From NCBI GenBank assembly GCA_036346375.1, contig CM070508.1, positions 15,928,852 to 15,992,851 of the forward strand: DNA of 64,000 nt, written 5' to 3'. Shown here piece by piece: positions 46,260 through 57,310 of the stretch. The notes beneath the pieces were generated by a model, which was not told the origin of the DNA, did not search any database, and saw nothing but the letters and a program-made list of their open reading frames with translations. Positions within the stretch are counted from its first letter, which is position 1. Every line of letters starts with the position of its first letter. The DNA comes from Guadua angustifolia. Its lineage: Eukaryota; Streptophyta; Magnoliopsida; Poales; Poaceae. Made by a program: the position numbers and the translations under genes.

Positions 46260-46646
46260 CTCAGTCAATCTGATGACTTAGGCTCTTTTGATCATTTCTA
46301 ATAATTAACCTTCCTCCCCAAACATAATACCTCCATTACTTTAATGCTTCCAATATGGCTAAAGCTTCATTGTCATACACTGATTATGTGGCAGCCTTAA
46401 CTCCCAAAACCTTGCTGTAGTAAGCAATTGGTTGTGCAGATTACATGAGTACACCTCCAATCCCCATTCCACAAGCATCGGCTTTAATGACGAAAGGTTG
46501 GCTAAAATCAAGTAGAGCAAGAATAGGATAGTTGACCATGATCCTTTTGAGTTGTTAAAAAGCCTGTGTTTGAGTCTCTTCCCACTTCTAGGATTCCTTT
46601 TTTAACATTTCAAATAATAGTTTGCAAATCTGGCCATAACCCTTCA
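46260..46646 (-). pseudogene. Chromovirus RT end and RNase H fragment
   Basis: Minus-strand remnant with PIAYYSKVLG and the SVYDNEALAILEAL..WRYYVWG block typical of gypsy RNase H, with several stops. It joins 58338-58930 across the inserted Tat element. Confidence 0.8.
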
Positions 46647-46651
46647 CAAAT

Positions 46652-47741
46652 TTTCGGTGTTTCGTATAACCGGCAAGTGAATTTGTAGGTGTAGGGGGTC
46701 GTGCGCTCCCTCTCCTCGAATGGTTCGACGCAGGGAGTCTAAGATTTATACTGGTTCGGGCCGAATGTCCCTATGTCTAGTTCATGGTGGTGGTGTTTGT
46801 ATTGCTATAGGGGTGCAGCAGGCTGCACGGGGTTACAAGCGAGGGCTCAAGACAGGCCTTGAGGGCCCGTCCGAGTGAGAGGAGCGAGGGGTCGGAGGCT
46901 CAGGAGTTAGGAGCGTTTGCCTGAGCCAGATGACAGACTCGATCCCGAAGTGTGGGTTGGCTATCAGCTGGGAAAAAAAACTCTCCCCTTCCCGAAGGGC
47001 CCTGCCTCCCTTTATATATGCGGAGGGGGTAGGTTACACGGGAACTTAGAAAAAAGGGCGAGGGTATGCAGCATCCGGGAGTCCCGGTCCTCGGCCTTGG
47101 TGACTGACAGGTCCCTGTTTGCCCCACACCGGGTCAGTAGACACAATGGATAGTGTTCCGTTGGGAAGGTGCGCCGCCGCTTCTGGGCCCTGCTGACGGA
47201 GACGGTGCGAAGAGACAGTGCTTGATCTGCGTTCATTGCCGCCTAGGAAGGAACCTCTGCCCCATCATAGCCGCTATGTCTGTAGGGGCGCCAACTTGCC
47301 GCCGCCGCCCACGTGGTGAGGTGGCTGGGACGAAGCTCGTTGGGGCTCCTGCCTGAGGCCAGGTCGGAGCCTACGGAGGCGTCGGACTCGGGTCCAGGTC
47401 GGAGCCTGCGGAGGCGTCGGACTCGGGTTAGGGTCGGAGCCTGCGGAGGCGCCGGACCCGGGTCTGGGTCGGAGTCTTCTCGGTGGGCTGGATCGAGGCC
47501 GGAGAACTTTCGGGACCCGGCGAAGCATTCGGGTGAGGCTGGGCCCAGGGTGGTCCATATGGAACTCCGGCTAACGTTTGGCGATAATTCCATCCGCTAG
47601 GGGTGGCGACTTGGGTAGTACTTCCCTCGATGTTCTGCGCTGTCGCCGACCGCGTCGTCATGTCCGAACGGCAGAGAGAGAAGCGATCTTGGAGTAGAAG
47701 TATGCTTTGCTGTGGGGTACCCCTGGTACGAGTATTCGTCA
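46652..47741 (-). mobile_element. 3' LTR of Tat-type gypsy element
   Basis: 1090 bp, matching 57311-58332. As read on plus it begins TTTCGGTGTTTCG, where the partner has TGTCGG, so the terminal G is mutated. A TATA-like box on the minus strand lies near 47012-47020. The target copy CAAAT is at 46647-46651. Confidence 0.9.
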
Positions 47742-47757
47742 GTAGCCCCCGGGGCCG
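47742..47757 (-). other. Polypurine tract of Tat element
   Basis: On the minus strand CGGCCCCGGGGGCTAC ends at the 3' LTR border. Confidence 0.65.
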
Positions 47758-48000
47758 TCCGGGAACGCGTGCGTTCCTGAATGGCCCGGCACCTTTGACG
47801 GCGCGATCTTCTTGGTGGACGAGGTGGCGCGCGGCTCCGATGTTCGTGATCCATTGGTGCTGTTCGCTTCGCGCCCAAAGATATAAGGGCGGTATGGTCG
47901 CAGGTATTTGGGGCCGCCGCCGCCAAATCCTCGCCGCCTGCACTTTAGCCTCCCTAGACTTCGATGGTCGAAGTTGACATTCACCCGAGACTAATCGCCG

Positions 48001-48192
48001 ATGCCTACGGAAGAGGAAGCCCTCCTGAGGAAGCTATGGGGCGACTTCGACCTTGCCATGGTTGAGTGGGCTGAGCAGGACGCCGCCGCCCGTGACGCCG
48101 CTGCCGTGGACGCGCTGATCGATGTTGTCCCGAGGCTTCGCAGGGAGAGGGATGCCCTCATAGAGGCGGTGAGGCGCGCGCGCGGCGCTTAG
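48001..48192 (+). CDS. Antisense small frame, helix-rich, unknown function
   Basis: 63 residues on the strand opposite to the host Tat element. The product is acidic and Ala/Arg/Leu-rich, with heptad-like spacing in the second half suggesting a helix or coiled coil. A TATA-like sequence (GATATAAGGG) lies about 120 bases upstream near 47879. No family recognised. High GC makes chance frames likely, so this is a candidate only. Confidence 0.3.
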   Translation: MPTEEEALLRKLWGDFDLAMVEWAEQDAAARDAAAVDALIDVVPRLRRERDALIEAVRRARGA

Positions 48193-49378
48193 AATCGCGC
48201 CTCGCCTCGATGGCTCGACTGTAGTGCCGCGAGTAGCAACCATGTGTAACTCGCGTGCCATATGAATGCCGTCGGGCTTTGGTCGTTGGTGGGGTCCGAC
48301 TGACTTGGTCGGCCATCTTGGCCCGGGTGCGCGCGAGCGCACCCGGTGGGTGTAGCCCCCGAGCAGGTCGGAGAGCCGGTCGGGGGGTTACCCGGATCGG
48401 TGAAGATTGGCCAGGTGAGGCGAGTGGACTCGTTCGGTCGAACCCCCCGTCATGCTTGTTCAATTCGGGCGGCGAAGTCCGACCAACTCGATCGGTAAGA
48501 GCCGACCGACCGGAGTTAGCCGGTTTTGAGCCCCCGAATGGATCGGGGATTAGCCTTGGTCGACATGATCCGACCGACTTGGTCGACCGGACCCGACCGA
48601 GTGCGCGCAAGCGCATCCGGTGGATGTAGCCCTCGAGCTCCCGCGTGTCGGAGAGCCGCCGGGGTTTTTGGTCGGACCACGCTTCATCCGGACGCGGCAC
48701 CGCTAAGGTGGACGCCTGGCGCTTTGTTTTACGTCGTATCTAGACGCGGCCTCGCGGCAGGGATATCCGAATGCCTGAGCGAGGTTCCGGTTCCCGAGTG
48801 CTTGTTTTACATCGTAGCTAGACGAGTTAGTAAGGCTAGTTTAACGCCGGAGCTAGGCGAATTAGTAAGGCTGGTTTAACGCCGGAGCTAGGCGAATTAG
48901 TAATGCTGGTTTAACGCCGGAGCTAGGCGAATTAGTCGGCCTGGTCCAGAGGCGGAGATCGAGAGGCTGCAGGGCGTCTCGCCCGGAGCGATGTCCTGGT
49001 GCCTCCCGTTGGTATTTGATGCGCGTGCAGGAATTAAATGCGAAGGGAAATTATTGGGAGCGGTACATCTCACCAAAGAAGCAGCATGGGCGGCTCGACG
49101 TGATGGGCGGACTTCAACCGGCGACATCCGCTGACCAACGCTCGACGGCCGACGCTTGTCCATTGGTGCATGTGGACGGCTACAGCAGAGCGCTTAGGGC
49201 ACGCCTCGCTCTACAATTGGCGCCTCTTTGCCTTCGCTTTTCCGCTTCTGGAGATACCATGGTCTGGGTACGTTCCTGACCGACCATGGGTCGCCCTGGG
49301 AGAATCACATGGCTGGGCCGGGTTGTCGACCAGCGTAAGCTGCAGAACTTGTAGCCCCGAGGCAAGTGCAGACCAAGT

Positions 49379-49700
49379 CGAAAGTGCATCTAGGCCCCTC
49401 AAAGAGTTTTGGTGATTTATGGCACCATAAATCATCTTAGTGGTTGGCTCTAGATCTATATTTTTCTAAGGTACCTGAGACCATTTAGAACATTTGTATT
49501 CAGCTAGATTGTTGAAAATTTGCAAGGATTTAAAATTCTCATTTCGAGGTCACTTGTCCGGACACTCCGGATATTTACTCCGGACTATCCGGACAATTAA
49601 CTCGGACAGTCCGGATTTTGACCCTCGGGTGATTTTATTTAATTGCAAATTTTAATTACGCCTATTCACCCCCCCTCTAGGCGACATATCGATCCTTTCA
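49379..49700 (+). mobile_element. Internally deleted Copia solo LTR, 322 bp
   Basis: Starts CGAAAGTGCATCTAGGCCCC and ends ATCCTTTCA. It is related to the LTR at 43673 including the TCCGGA-rich part, but about 2.2 kb shorter. Flanking CAAGT (49374-49378) and CAAGC (49701-49705) agree at four of five positions. Confidence 0.8.
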
Positions 49701-50069
49701 CAAGCTTGTGGTCGGCACTCAGCGCTTGAACTCGGGGGGGGGGTCACCTTAACTTTTGCTCCCCATGTTGGAGACGTTGTGGCCATTGGGACCCATCGCT
49801 TGGCTGTCCACCAGGGTGGCGAGGTAACAGACCTCTCGCGATTTCGGCCGCAGCGCAGAGTTCGCCAGGTTTTTGTGTCGGCGTGGTCCAAAGTCCAAAG
49901 AAATTAAAACCAAGGAGCCACAAGGCTCCGCCTGCGAGGCTTTTCTCCCCTCATTGTCAGACGATTTTAATGCGGCGGAGGGAGGGAGAGAATGCGCCGT
50001 AACGCAGATGTAGAGCACGCGCGACGCGACGCTCGCCGGGCGACGCCCGCTTGAGCTCTCCGCCCCGCC

Positions 50070-50084
50070 CCGCATATATATAGC
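50070..50084 (+). promoter_or_regulatory. TATA-like box before antisense frame
   Basis: GCATATATATAGCATG in a GC-rich setting, about 100 bases before the ATG at 50181. Distance and context fit a promoter on the strand opposite to the Tat element. Confidence 0.4.
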
Positions 50085-50180
50085 ATGAGGGGCATGAGAG
50101 AGGGCACGCCACCCGATTGTTTTCGCTGTTTGTCGCCGCCTCCTTTGACACAAAGGGGCGGTTTGCGCTTGGATCGACGA

Positions 50181-50687
50181 ATGGCGAGCGGCGGCGACGA
50201 CGGAGAGTTCGGAGAACGGAGGCGTGATCGACCCCTGTGGTTCGGACCTAAGAGGCCTCTGGCCGGCGTCGTCCGCCGCCATGTGGGGAGGCGGAGGCTA
50301 CCCGAGCGCCTCCGACGCCCTTAGTCGCCGCGGATATACCACGGCGGCGGATCTCGGCGCCGACTAACGAGGTCAAGGCCTCTTCGATGTCCAGTCAGAA
50401 GGGCCGCATCCCACGAGGCGGATGCATTGTGGCAGCGGGCCCAATGCCAGGCTGCGGAGGAGGAGCTCGCCAAGACGCGCGAGGAGATTTTGGCGCTACG
50501 GGCTCCGGCCGAGGTGGCCGAGGAGGAGCTCGCGAAAGCGCGCGAGGAGGTGGCGCCGCTGCGGGCTCGAGCCGAGGACCTGGTCAGGCTGCACGCGGAG
50601 CGTTGGACCTCGCACGAGGACCTTCTATCCATGCTCCGCCCATCTTTTGAGAGCATGGGCAGAGCTCGAGTTGCTGGGGTGCGGTGA
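50181..50687 (+). pseudogene. Antisense coiled-coil reading frame in Tat element
   Basis: One frame runs from ATG 50181 to the stop ending at 50687, broken by a single TAG at 50322-50324. The N-terminal part is Arg/Gly-rich. The C-terminal part is a clear Ala/Glu/Leu coiled coil with two adjacent copies of an AEEELAK.REE unit (about 50454-50570). It ends in a short non-repetitive tail. It lies opposite to the post-pol region of the Tat element; extra frames in this position, some antisense, are known from Tat elements, but their function is unknown. I do not recognise this protein. Confidence 0.45.
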
Positions 50688-51495
50688 ACCAACCACCGGA
50701 GGATACTACGTCGCAAGACGACGCCGCCTCCCAGCGGCGGACGCTTGGTCGACCTTCCCCGCGCCTTGCGCGAGCGCTCGCCGGAGGGGCGGAGAGTTGC
50801 TGTCGACGTGGCGTAATACGGCCGGCTCGGCTGGCCACCGCAACACCTCCTTTGATCCAATGGCGCGCCGCCGGATCGAGGGCGATGCGAACCGGTTCGC
50901 CTGCGCGGCGGCGGCGAGACGGTGGCGGGCTAGGCGCTGGTCGCGGGCGAAAGCGGCGACAATCCGCTACCGATGATGACTTCGCCGGATGATCCTCCGG
51001 GCGACCGGTTCTCGCTTTTGTTGTTGTTTTTTTGGGATGTAGTGCATGTATATTCCATGTCGTGAGCCTTGGTGGCTTTGCTTGACATTTTGCATTTCTC
51101 GTGACATAAGCGCTCGCCGAGCAACCGTAGCCCTTAGTGATCGCTAGGATTTTTAGGGCGTAAGTCGCAGCGTTAACGCTTCGAGGAAAATGCAAGAATA
51201 GCAAGGGACTCTGCCACCCAAGGACGCGTCCCGGATCGGTCACGGATCGCCTCGTGTGGGTACTTCCATCTCCTGCAAAGTGCTACTTCGCAACCATAGC
51301 CGTTGGGGCGTAGGCCGTAGCCTTTGGGTCGATTGGGTTACCACTCACGAGTGATTCAATGGCCGATTGGTGCGCTGACTTAAGTAGATATGCGAGCGGG
51401 AAGCCCCCGGGCCATGCGTGAGGGCCAGGGTGTGGACGACACGCATTGCTACGAGCCCGGGGAATTCGATGGGAACGCGAGGATAAAGATGAAAT

Positions 51496-52530
51496 TTAAG
51501 GGTAGAACCTCCTCAACTTCTCAATATTCCAGGCGTTGGATACAACATTGCCGTCAGCGTCTTTGAGTCGAAAAGTACCGGGTCGGAGGACCTCCACAAC
51601 GGTGAATGGCCCTTCCCACGGAGGGGTCACCACGGTCACGACGTTGGATCGAACTCGTGCAGACTGTGTCGCCAACGTTGAAGGACCTTCCGGACTCGCG
51701 ACTATGGTAGCGGCAGCAGTCATTCGCTGGTACTTTGGTCGACCGCAGAATGGCTACATCGCGCGCCTCGCCGAGTTGGTCGATGGCGCCTTGTTGCGCC
51801 ACCGAGCCCTCACGTCTCGGTGAAGGCTCAGCCTTGGGGCGCCAGACTCAGATCGGTTGGTAGGACGGCCTCGGCGCCAAATACCGTGAAGAACAACAGA
51901 ACCCTACGATCGGGTCGGGTAGTCCACAGCTCCAGAGAACGGAGGGCAGCTCGGCCGCCCATCGCCTCAAGAATTTTTCATCCTCGCGCTTAAGCCCTGG
52001 AGGATTATGCCGCTTGTTCTTCGACTTGGCCGCTGGCTCGCAGGTGGCCACGGCCGCCCAAATGACGCGGATGTTGAAGTCGCCGCAGAACTCAAGGAAC
52101 TCTTCCCCATGAACTCGCATTCCGTTATCTCGTGATAATGGAGTTCGACCAACCGATAAACGATGTCGCTGAAGAAGTTGGTCGCCGCACCAAGTGATGG
52201 TGGCAACCGCTTGGCTTCTATCCACTTGGTGAACTTGTCCACCGCGACCAGCAGATGGGTCAAGCCCTCGGGCGCCTTTTTGAAGGGCCCGACCAGATCG
52301 AGTCCCCAAACAAAGGAACGCACTGTGTGATGGGGATCGTCGCAAGCGATTGTGCCGAGATGCGCTCGCCGCAAAAATCGGCACCTTCGCAGGTGCGCAC
52401 AATTTGCTCAGCGTCGCCCACGGTGGTTGGCCAATAAAAGCCTTGGCGGAAGGCCTTTCCCACCAGGGAACGCGGCGCAACATGGTGGCCGCAGATCCCG
52501 GCGTGGATGTCAAGCAGCAACTGCTTCCCT
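51496..52530 (-). pseudogene. Tat element integrase
   Basis: Minus strand. An HHCC-type zinc-binding region is visible around 52390-52520 (HAGICGHH then a Cys pair region). The catalytic core is recognisable by WGLDLVGPF and VAVDKFTKWIEA (about 52180-52310). The C-terminal domain ends in NIEKLRRFYP near 51498. Frameshifts break the core; intact integrase would insert element DNA in the nucleus. Confidence 0.78.
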
Positions 52531-53230
52531 TGGTCCACCAGAACGCACTTCTGGAGGATCCCGGAGGTGCTCCTCTTGTAGAGGTCTCGTTCGACCAGGA
52601 CGAAGGACTTCGCCCGCCGAGCGAGGCGTCGGGCCTCGGTTGGGTCGGCGGGGAGCGACCCGTTGCTCAACCGGTCGACGAAGGGCTTCCTCCAGTCTAA
52701 CTCGGCCACGAGCACGTCGCGACCCGACCCGGAAGATCCCGCGTCCGATCGCCCGTGAGTGTCGGCGGTTGCTTCTACGGGCGGGTCCAACGGATGAAGG
52801 CTCATGAGGTCGGAGACAAAGATCCCGGATGGGATCGGTCCCGCCGGAGGCAAGGTTGGCTGTAGTCGGCTTCCGCTAGAAGCGCCGGTAGCTATGATGA
52901 AGTTCAAACCTTTGAACCTTTCTTCGAAGTTTGCGCACTTCTCCGAAGATGTCGCCATGCGAAGCGCCACGAGGCTTCGAAGCCTTCATGACTTGGTCGA
53001 CGACGAGCTTGGAGTCGCCGTGCACGTAGAGTCGACGCGCGCCGAGGTCGGTAGTGATCCAGAGACCGTTGACAAGTGCTTCGTATTTGGCGACATTGTT
53101 GGTTGCGTCGAATAGTAATCGGATGGCGATCGAGCTTGTTCCCGAAGCTGGGAGACAAGGACGACCCCAAAGACTGCCCGTTTGGTGTAGGACCCGTCAA
53201 GTACATCGCCCAAGACGGGTCTTCGAGGCC
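52531..53230 (-). pseudogene. Tat element second RNase H and linker
   Basis: Minus-strand pieces match the archaeal-type RNase H block of Tat elements (a DGSYTKR-like strand near 53190, then broken frames to about 52900), followed by the Pro/Ser-rich linker to integrase. Multiple frame changes. Confidence 0.6.
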
Positions 53231-54370
53231 GCGGCTACTGGTTTCGTCCATTCGGCGATGAAGTCGGCCAAGACCTGTGACTTGATCGCCGTCCGGGGGA
53301 TGTACGATATGTCGTGTCCGTTGAGCTCGAGCGCCCACTTGGCGATTCTTCCAGAGGCGTCGCGGTTGCGGACGATCTCTCCAAGCGGTGAGGAAGTCAC
53401 CACAGAGACGGGGTGCCAGCCGAAGTAGTGGACCAACTTCCTCTTTGTGATGAGCACCGCATAGAGCAGCTTCTGTACCTGCGGGTACCGAGCTTTGGAC
53501 TCAGAGAGCACTTCACTGATGAAGTACACCGGTCGCTGCACTTTGAGCACATAGCCTTCTTTGGCTCGCTCCACAACGAAAGTGTCGCTAACCACTGGTC
53601 GCCGCGCAATGTAGAGGAGGAGCTCCTCCAAAGGCGGGCGACCAAGACGAGGTGTAGTCGAAGGCCTTCACGGCTGAGGGCTCCTCGGCTTCCTCAAGGC
53701 CCAACTCAAGTGATCGGACTTCTTGAGCAGCTTGTAGAGCAAGATCCCGTCGCCGAGGCGAGACACGAAACGCTCAAGGTCGCAAGACACCCCGCCGCCT
53801 TCTCGACCCTTTCAGTCACCGATCGCCCCATCTTCATGATCACAGAGATCTTCTCGCGTTAGCCTCGATGCCGCCGCTTTGAGATGATGAAGCCGAGTAG
53901 CTTTCCTTGGGGACCCCAAAGACGACTTCTGGTTGAGCTTAATGCTAAACCGCCGAGGTTCGCAAAGTCTCTCTAAGTCGCATTTACAAGGTCCTCGACC
54001 TTCCTAGTTTTAACGATGATGTCGCCGACGACGCTCGACAGTTACGGCCTATTTGGTCGCTGAAGCACGTTTGCATACATCGCTGGTATGTAGCACCCGC
54101 GTTCTTCAGACCAAACGGCATCGTTACGTAACAAAACGAGCCGAACGGAGTGATGAAAGAGGTTGCGAGCTGGTCGGACTCTTTCATCGCTATCTGGTGA
54201 TATCCCGAGTAGGCGTCCAGAAAGGATAGGGACTCGCACCGCGCAGTGGAGTCGACGACTTGGTCAATGCGAGGCAATGGAAAAGGGTCCTTGGGACATG
54301 CCTTGTTCAGGTCCGTGTAATCAACACACATTCTCCATTGCCCGGATTTCTTTTTTACAAGCATGGTTGG
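53231..54370 (-). pseudogene. Tat element reverse transcriptase and first RNase H
   Basis: The frame at 53984-54364 has the RT blocks CVDYTDLNKACPKDPFPLP, FLDAYSGYHQI and MPFGLKNAGATYQR. The YVDD active-site region, expected near 54010, is disrupted by small deletions. The connection and first RNase H (53240-53600) include VYFISEVL, RYPQVQKLL and VLADFIAEWT. Not functional as read. Confidence 0.85.
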
Positions 54371-55200
54371 CTAGCCACCGGGTGGCGACCTCTTTATAAA
54401 CCCCGCGCCGAAGTTTGGCGATCTCCTCCTATGACCTTGTGCTTCTCCTCGCCGGCGGCGCAAGTTACCGACGACCGCCTTGAGCCGGGTCGGATGTTCA
54501 AAGAGTGCTCGGCGACCTCCCTCGGGATGCCTGGCATGTCGGAGGGCTTCCATACGAAGACATCCCCGTTGGCGCGGAGGAAGTCGATGAGCGCGCTTTC
54601 CTATTTGGCGGGGAGCATGGCTCCGACGCGCACGGTCTTGGCCAGGTCTTTGGGGTCGACCGCAACCTCCTTCGTATCCTCGGCGGATTTGAAGGATCTC
54701 GGCCCTGAATTGCTGGAGTCGGGGCGGACTCAGAGGTTTCCCTCCGGAGGCTCTCGAGCTCGGCGGATGCAATGAGTGTCGACGCCACCAGAATCACGCG
54801 TCATAGCTGTAGGCGAAGTTGAAGGATGCAGCCACGGTGATAACTCCCCGTGGCCCTGGCATCTTCAGCTTAAGGTAGGTGTAGTTGGGGACCGTTCATC
54901 ATGAACTTGGCATAGCATGGCCTCCCCATGATGGCGTAGAGGAGCTGTGAACCCAACAACCTCAAGACCGTGGTCTCGTGCGGAAGTTGTCCTGCTCCCA
55001 GAAGGTGACGCGCAGTCGATCCGCTCGAGTAGGTAGGCTCATATTCGAACGACGCTGCGGAAGGGCGCTTTGCTTGGTCGGAGACGCGAGCGTGATCCCC
55101 ATGGCGCCGAAAGTATTAACATACTGTGATGTTGAGACTATCACGCCGCCCATAAGCACCTTAGACAAGCGCTTTGTCCACATTAACGGGCCACAACTAG
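54371..55200 (-). pseudogene. Tat element protease region
   Basis: Broken minus-strand frames between gag and RT in the place of the aspartic protease. Motif-level similarity is weak and the active-site triad was not seen intact. The assignment is by position. Confidence 0.45.
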
Positions 55201-57246
55201 GGATATCTCCCCGCTATGGACGTGGTCGGGTGGTCGCCCGATCAAACGAATCGGCGACCACCACCGGCGGTACTTTGGGCGCCGCGGAGCCGCCACAGGA
55301 CCTCCCGGAAGGCAAGTTGCTGCCGTCTGTCGACGAGCTTGTCACCGCCAAGATCATGAGGCAATTGCCGTTCGTGGAACTTGGCGTCCGCCTCTTCTCC
55401 CCCAAGATCGTGTCGGGTCCTACTTTTTTCCTTTGCTCGCGTGGGGCTCCGGAAATGAAGCGCTTCAAGGTCTCGCAGTCCCTATACTTGTGCCTGACGG
55501 GGTACCCATGATGCACACGGCCGTCCATCACCGCTCGGTGTTCGGTCGTCATTGCCGCCGCTCGCCGCTTAGCAGGTGGTCGGCACCGCGACCACGGGCC
55601 TTCGCGTGCTCGCTCTTCCGCCTCTGCTTGTCGGCGGCCTAAGGACGACGCCTCGGGCGCCGACTCAAGGCTGGCCTTCCTTTGTCGAAGATGGCCCCAC
55701 AACCTCCTCGGAGGCGTGGTTGGTATGGCGATGTCCAGAGCTCTTTGGTGGTTCGGCTTGGCGCAGCCACCTTTGTGAACCAAGGCTTTGAGGTGGTGCC
55801 GAGATGAACGCCCGACGACATCGGCAGATATATCGGGAGTTTATTGCATTGTTAGGAGAAGCACGGATGTAGTCCCGGTTGCCCCCCGGGCTGCTTTTGT
55901 AGCCTTTCAAGTCCTGTGAGTTTGTGGTGCTTATAAGCAGTTTTGGAAGTTGCCGACGAAGAGATTCTTCAGGTCGGCCCAACTCCTGATGGTGTTTGCA
56001 GGCAGATACTCAAGCCAGGCTCGAGTTGAGTCTGCAAGATAAATGGGAGGTATCAATGATAAAAGATCATCAAGAGCTCTCGCCCCAAGACGCAAGCTGG
56101 TAATCTTCTAGCCAGACACTCGGGTTTGTCGCCCCAGTGTACTTGCCGATGTTGACGGGCGCTGAATCCGGCAGGAAATCCACGGGCGGATCTCCCGCCG
56201 AACACCGATTCCCGGGTCGTCGGGCTTGGGCCAGGACACGCGCTGGCCGCCGCCGCTGGCGGTCCGCGATCGGGCCGCCTCGTCGATCATCCTCCTACAC
56301 GCCTCGATGGTGTCGCGGACGTTGCGATTGTCACCAGCGCCGGGCAAGACCGGAGTGCGCGAGGTCGGGTCGCCAAGGAGCGACACCGCTTTTGCCGACC
56401 TCACCGGTCCCACGGAGTGGCACGACTTGGGTGTCTTGAAGAGGCCCCCGAGTGATGGGAGCCTAAGCTTGGGCGTGGCAGACAACAGCACCTCCACCAA
56501 CCCCGAGGTTCTGCACTTGAGCTTAGCCTCCGGTCCTCCCACGAATGTCTGGCAAGATCGCCGCGATGACATTTTGGTCGTGGGGAAGAACGGAGACCGC
56601 CGGATTCTCTCGCCAGCTGACGTTGAACCTCAAGGCCAGTACGCATTTAGGGCTCAGCTAGCACCGCCTGTGTCGGTTTGGAGTTCATCCAACTAAGTTT
56701 TTGAGCTCTCCAGCTGTTTCAAGGCCGTTGAGCTCAAAGACGGCGAGCTCGAGGTCCTCCTCCTCAGCACAAGGCGCGCCGGGCGGTGGTTGTCGGGGTC
56801 ACGGGAGTTCCGACCAGGTCACCCGTTCCCGCCATGTTGCACTCGTGAGAGCGCAACACGTTGGGAATACGTTCCGCGTTGGAACTAGAGTTGCTGCTGG
56901 AGGAGACCTCCAACAGTTCGTGGACGGAGGCTGACGCGTAGCTAACCATTGCTACGAGCCGTGAGCCTGTGGGGGGCGATATGGTCGTCGACGCAAGCGC
57001 CCGGGCGCCGCTACAAGGAGTGGCGCAGTGCTGAACGGGTTCCGGCGTCGAGGTCCGCGCGGGGGCCCCAAGCCGGAGGTCGCCAAGGACGTCGGCGATG
57101 GAGTCCAGGCTCCTGGAGGGAGCCTGGGCCTGAGGGGTGGCGGGGACGAGCACGAGCTCACCCGTCGAAGTGGCGACGAAGTCGAGGGAGCCAAAACGGA
57201 TCTGGCCCCTTGACGCAGACGCGCCATCGTTGGTGAAGAGAGCCAT
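55201..57246 (-). pseudogene. Tat element gag
   Basis: Starts at the ATG 57246-57244, about 65 bases after the 5' LTR, then a Ser/Pro/Thr-rich leader to about 56770. Broken frames then carry the gag core (short matches such as TTKELW and NHASEE near 55700-55800) and the C-terminal VKHxYxDCxxLKRF-like motif near 55480-55520. At least several frameshifts. Confidence 0.65.
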
Positions 57247-57291
57247 CAAGGAGGTAAGTGGGAATCCGAAGATGATAATGACGCACGGAGC

Positions 57292-57309
57292 CCCTACATG
57301 GCACGCCAA
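57292..57309 (-). other. Primer-binding site of Tat element
   Basis: On the minus strand TTGGCGTGCCATGTAGGGG follows the 5' LTR, the tRNA-Arg-type primer site common in Tat elements. It fixes the element's orientation. Confidence 0.7.
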
Positions 57310-57310
57310 C

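Larger units (their letters stand above)
47742..51495 (-). other. Post-pol region of Tat element with antisense frames
   Basis: 3.75 kb between the end of integrase and the 3' LTR, with no sense coding recognised. On the plus strand two frames follow TATA-like boxes (48001-48192 and 50181-50687). Repeats of GGAGCTAGGCGAATTAGT recur at about 48848-48937. A small Copia solo LTR is inserted at 49379-49700. Confidence 0.6.

Noticed and set aside
47313..47977. Frames in the Tat 3' LTR on both strands
   Set aside because: The same region in the partner LTR breaks these frames, so they are not conserved coding.
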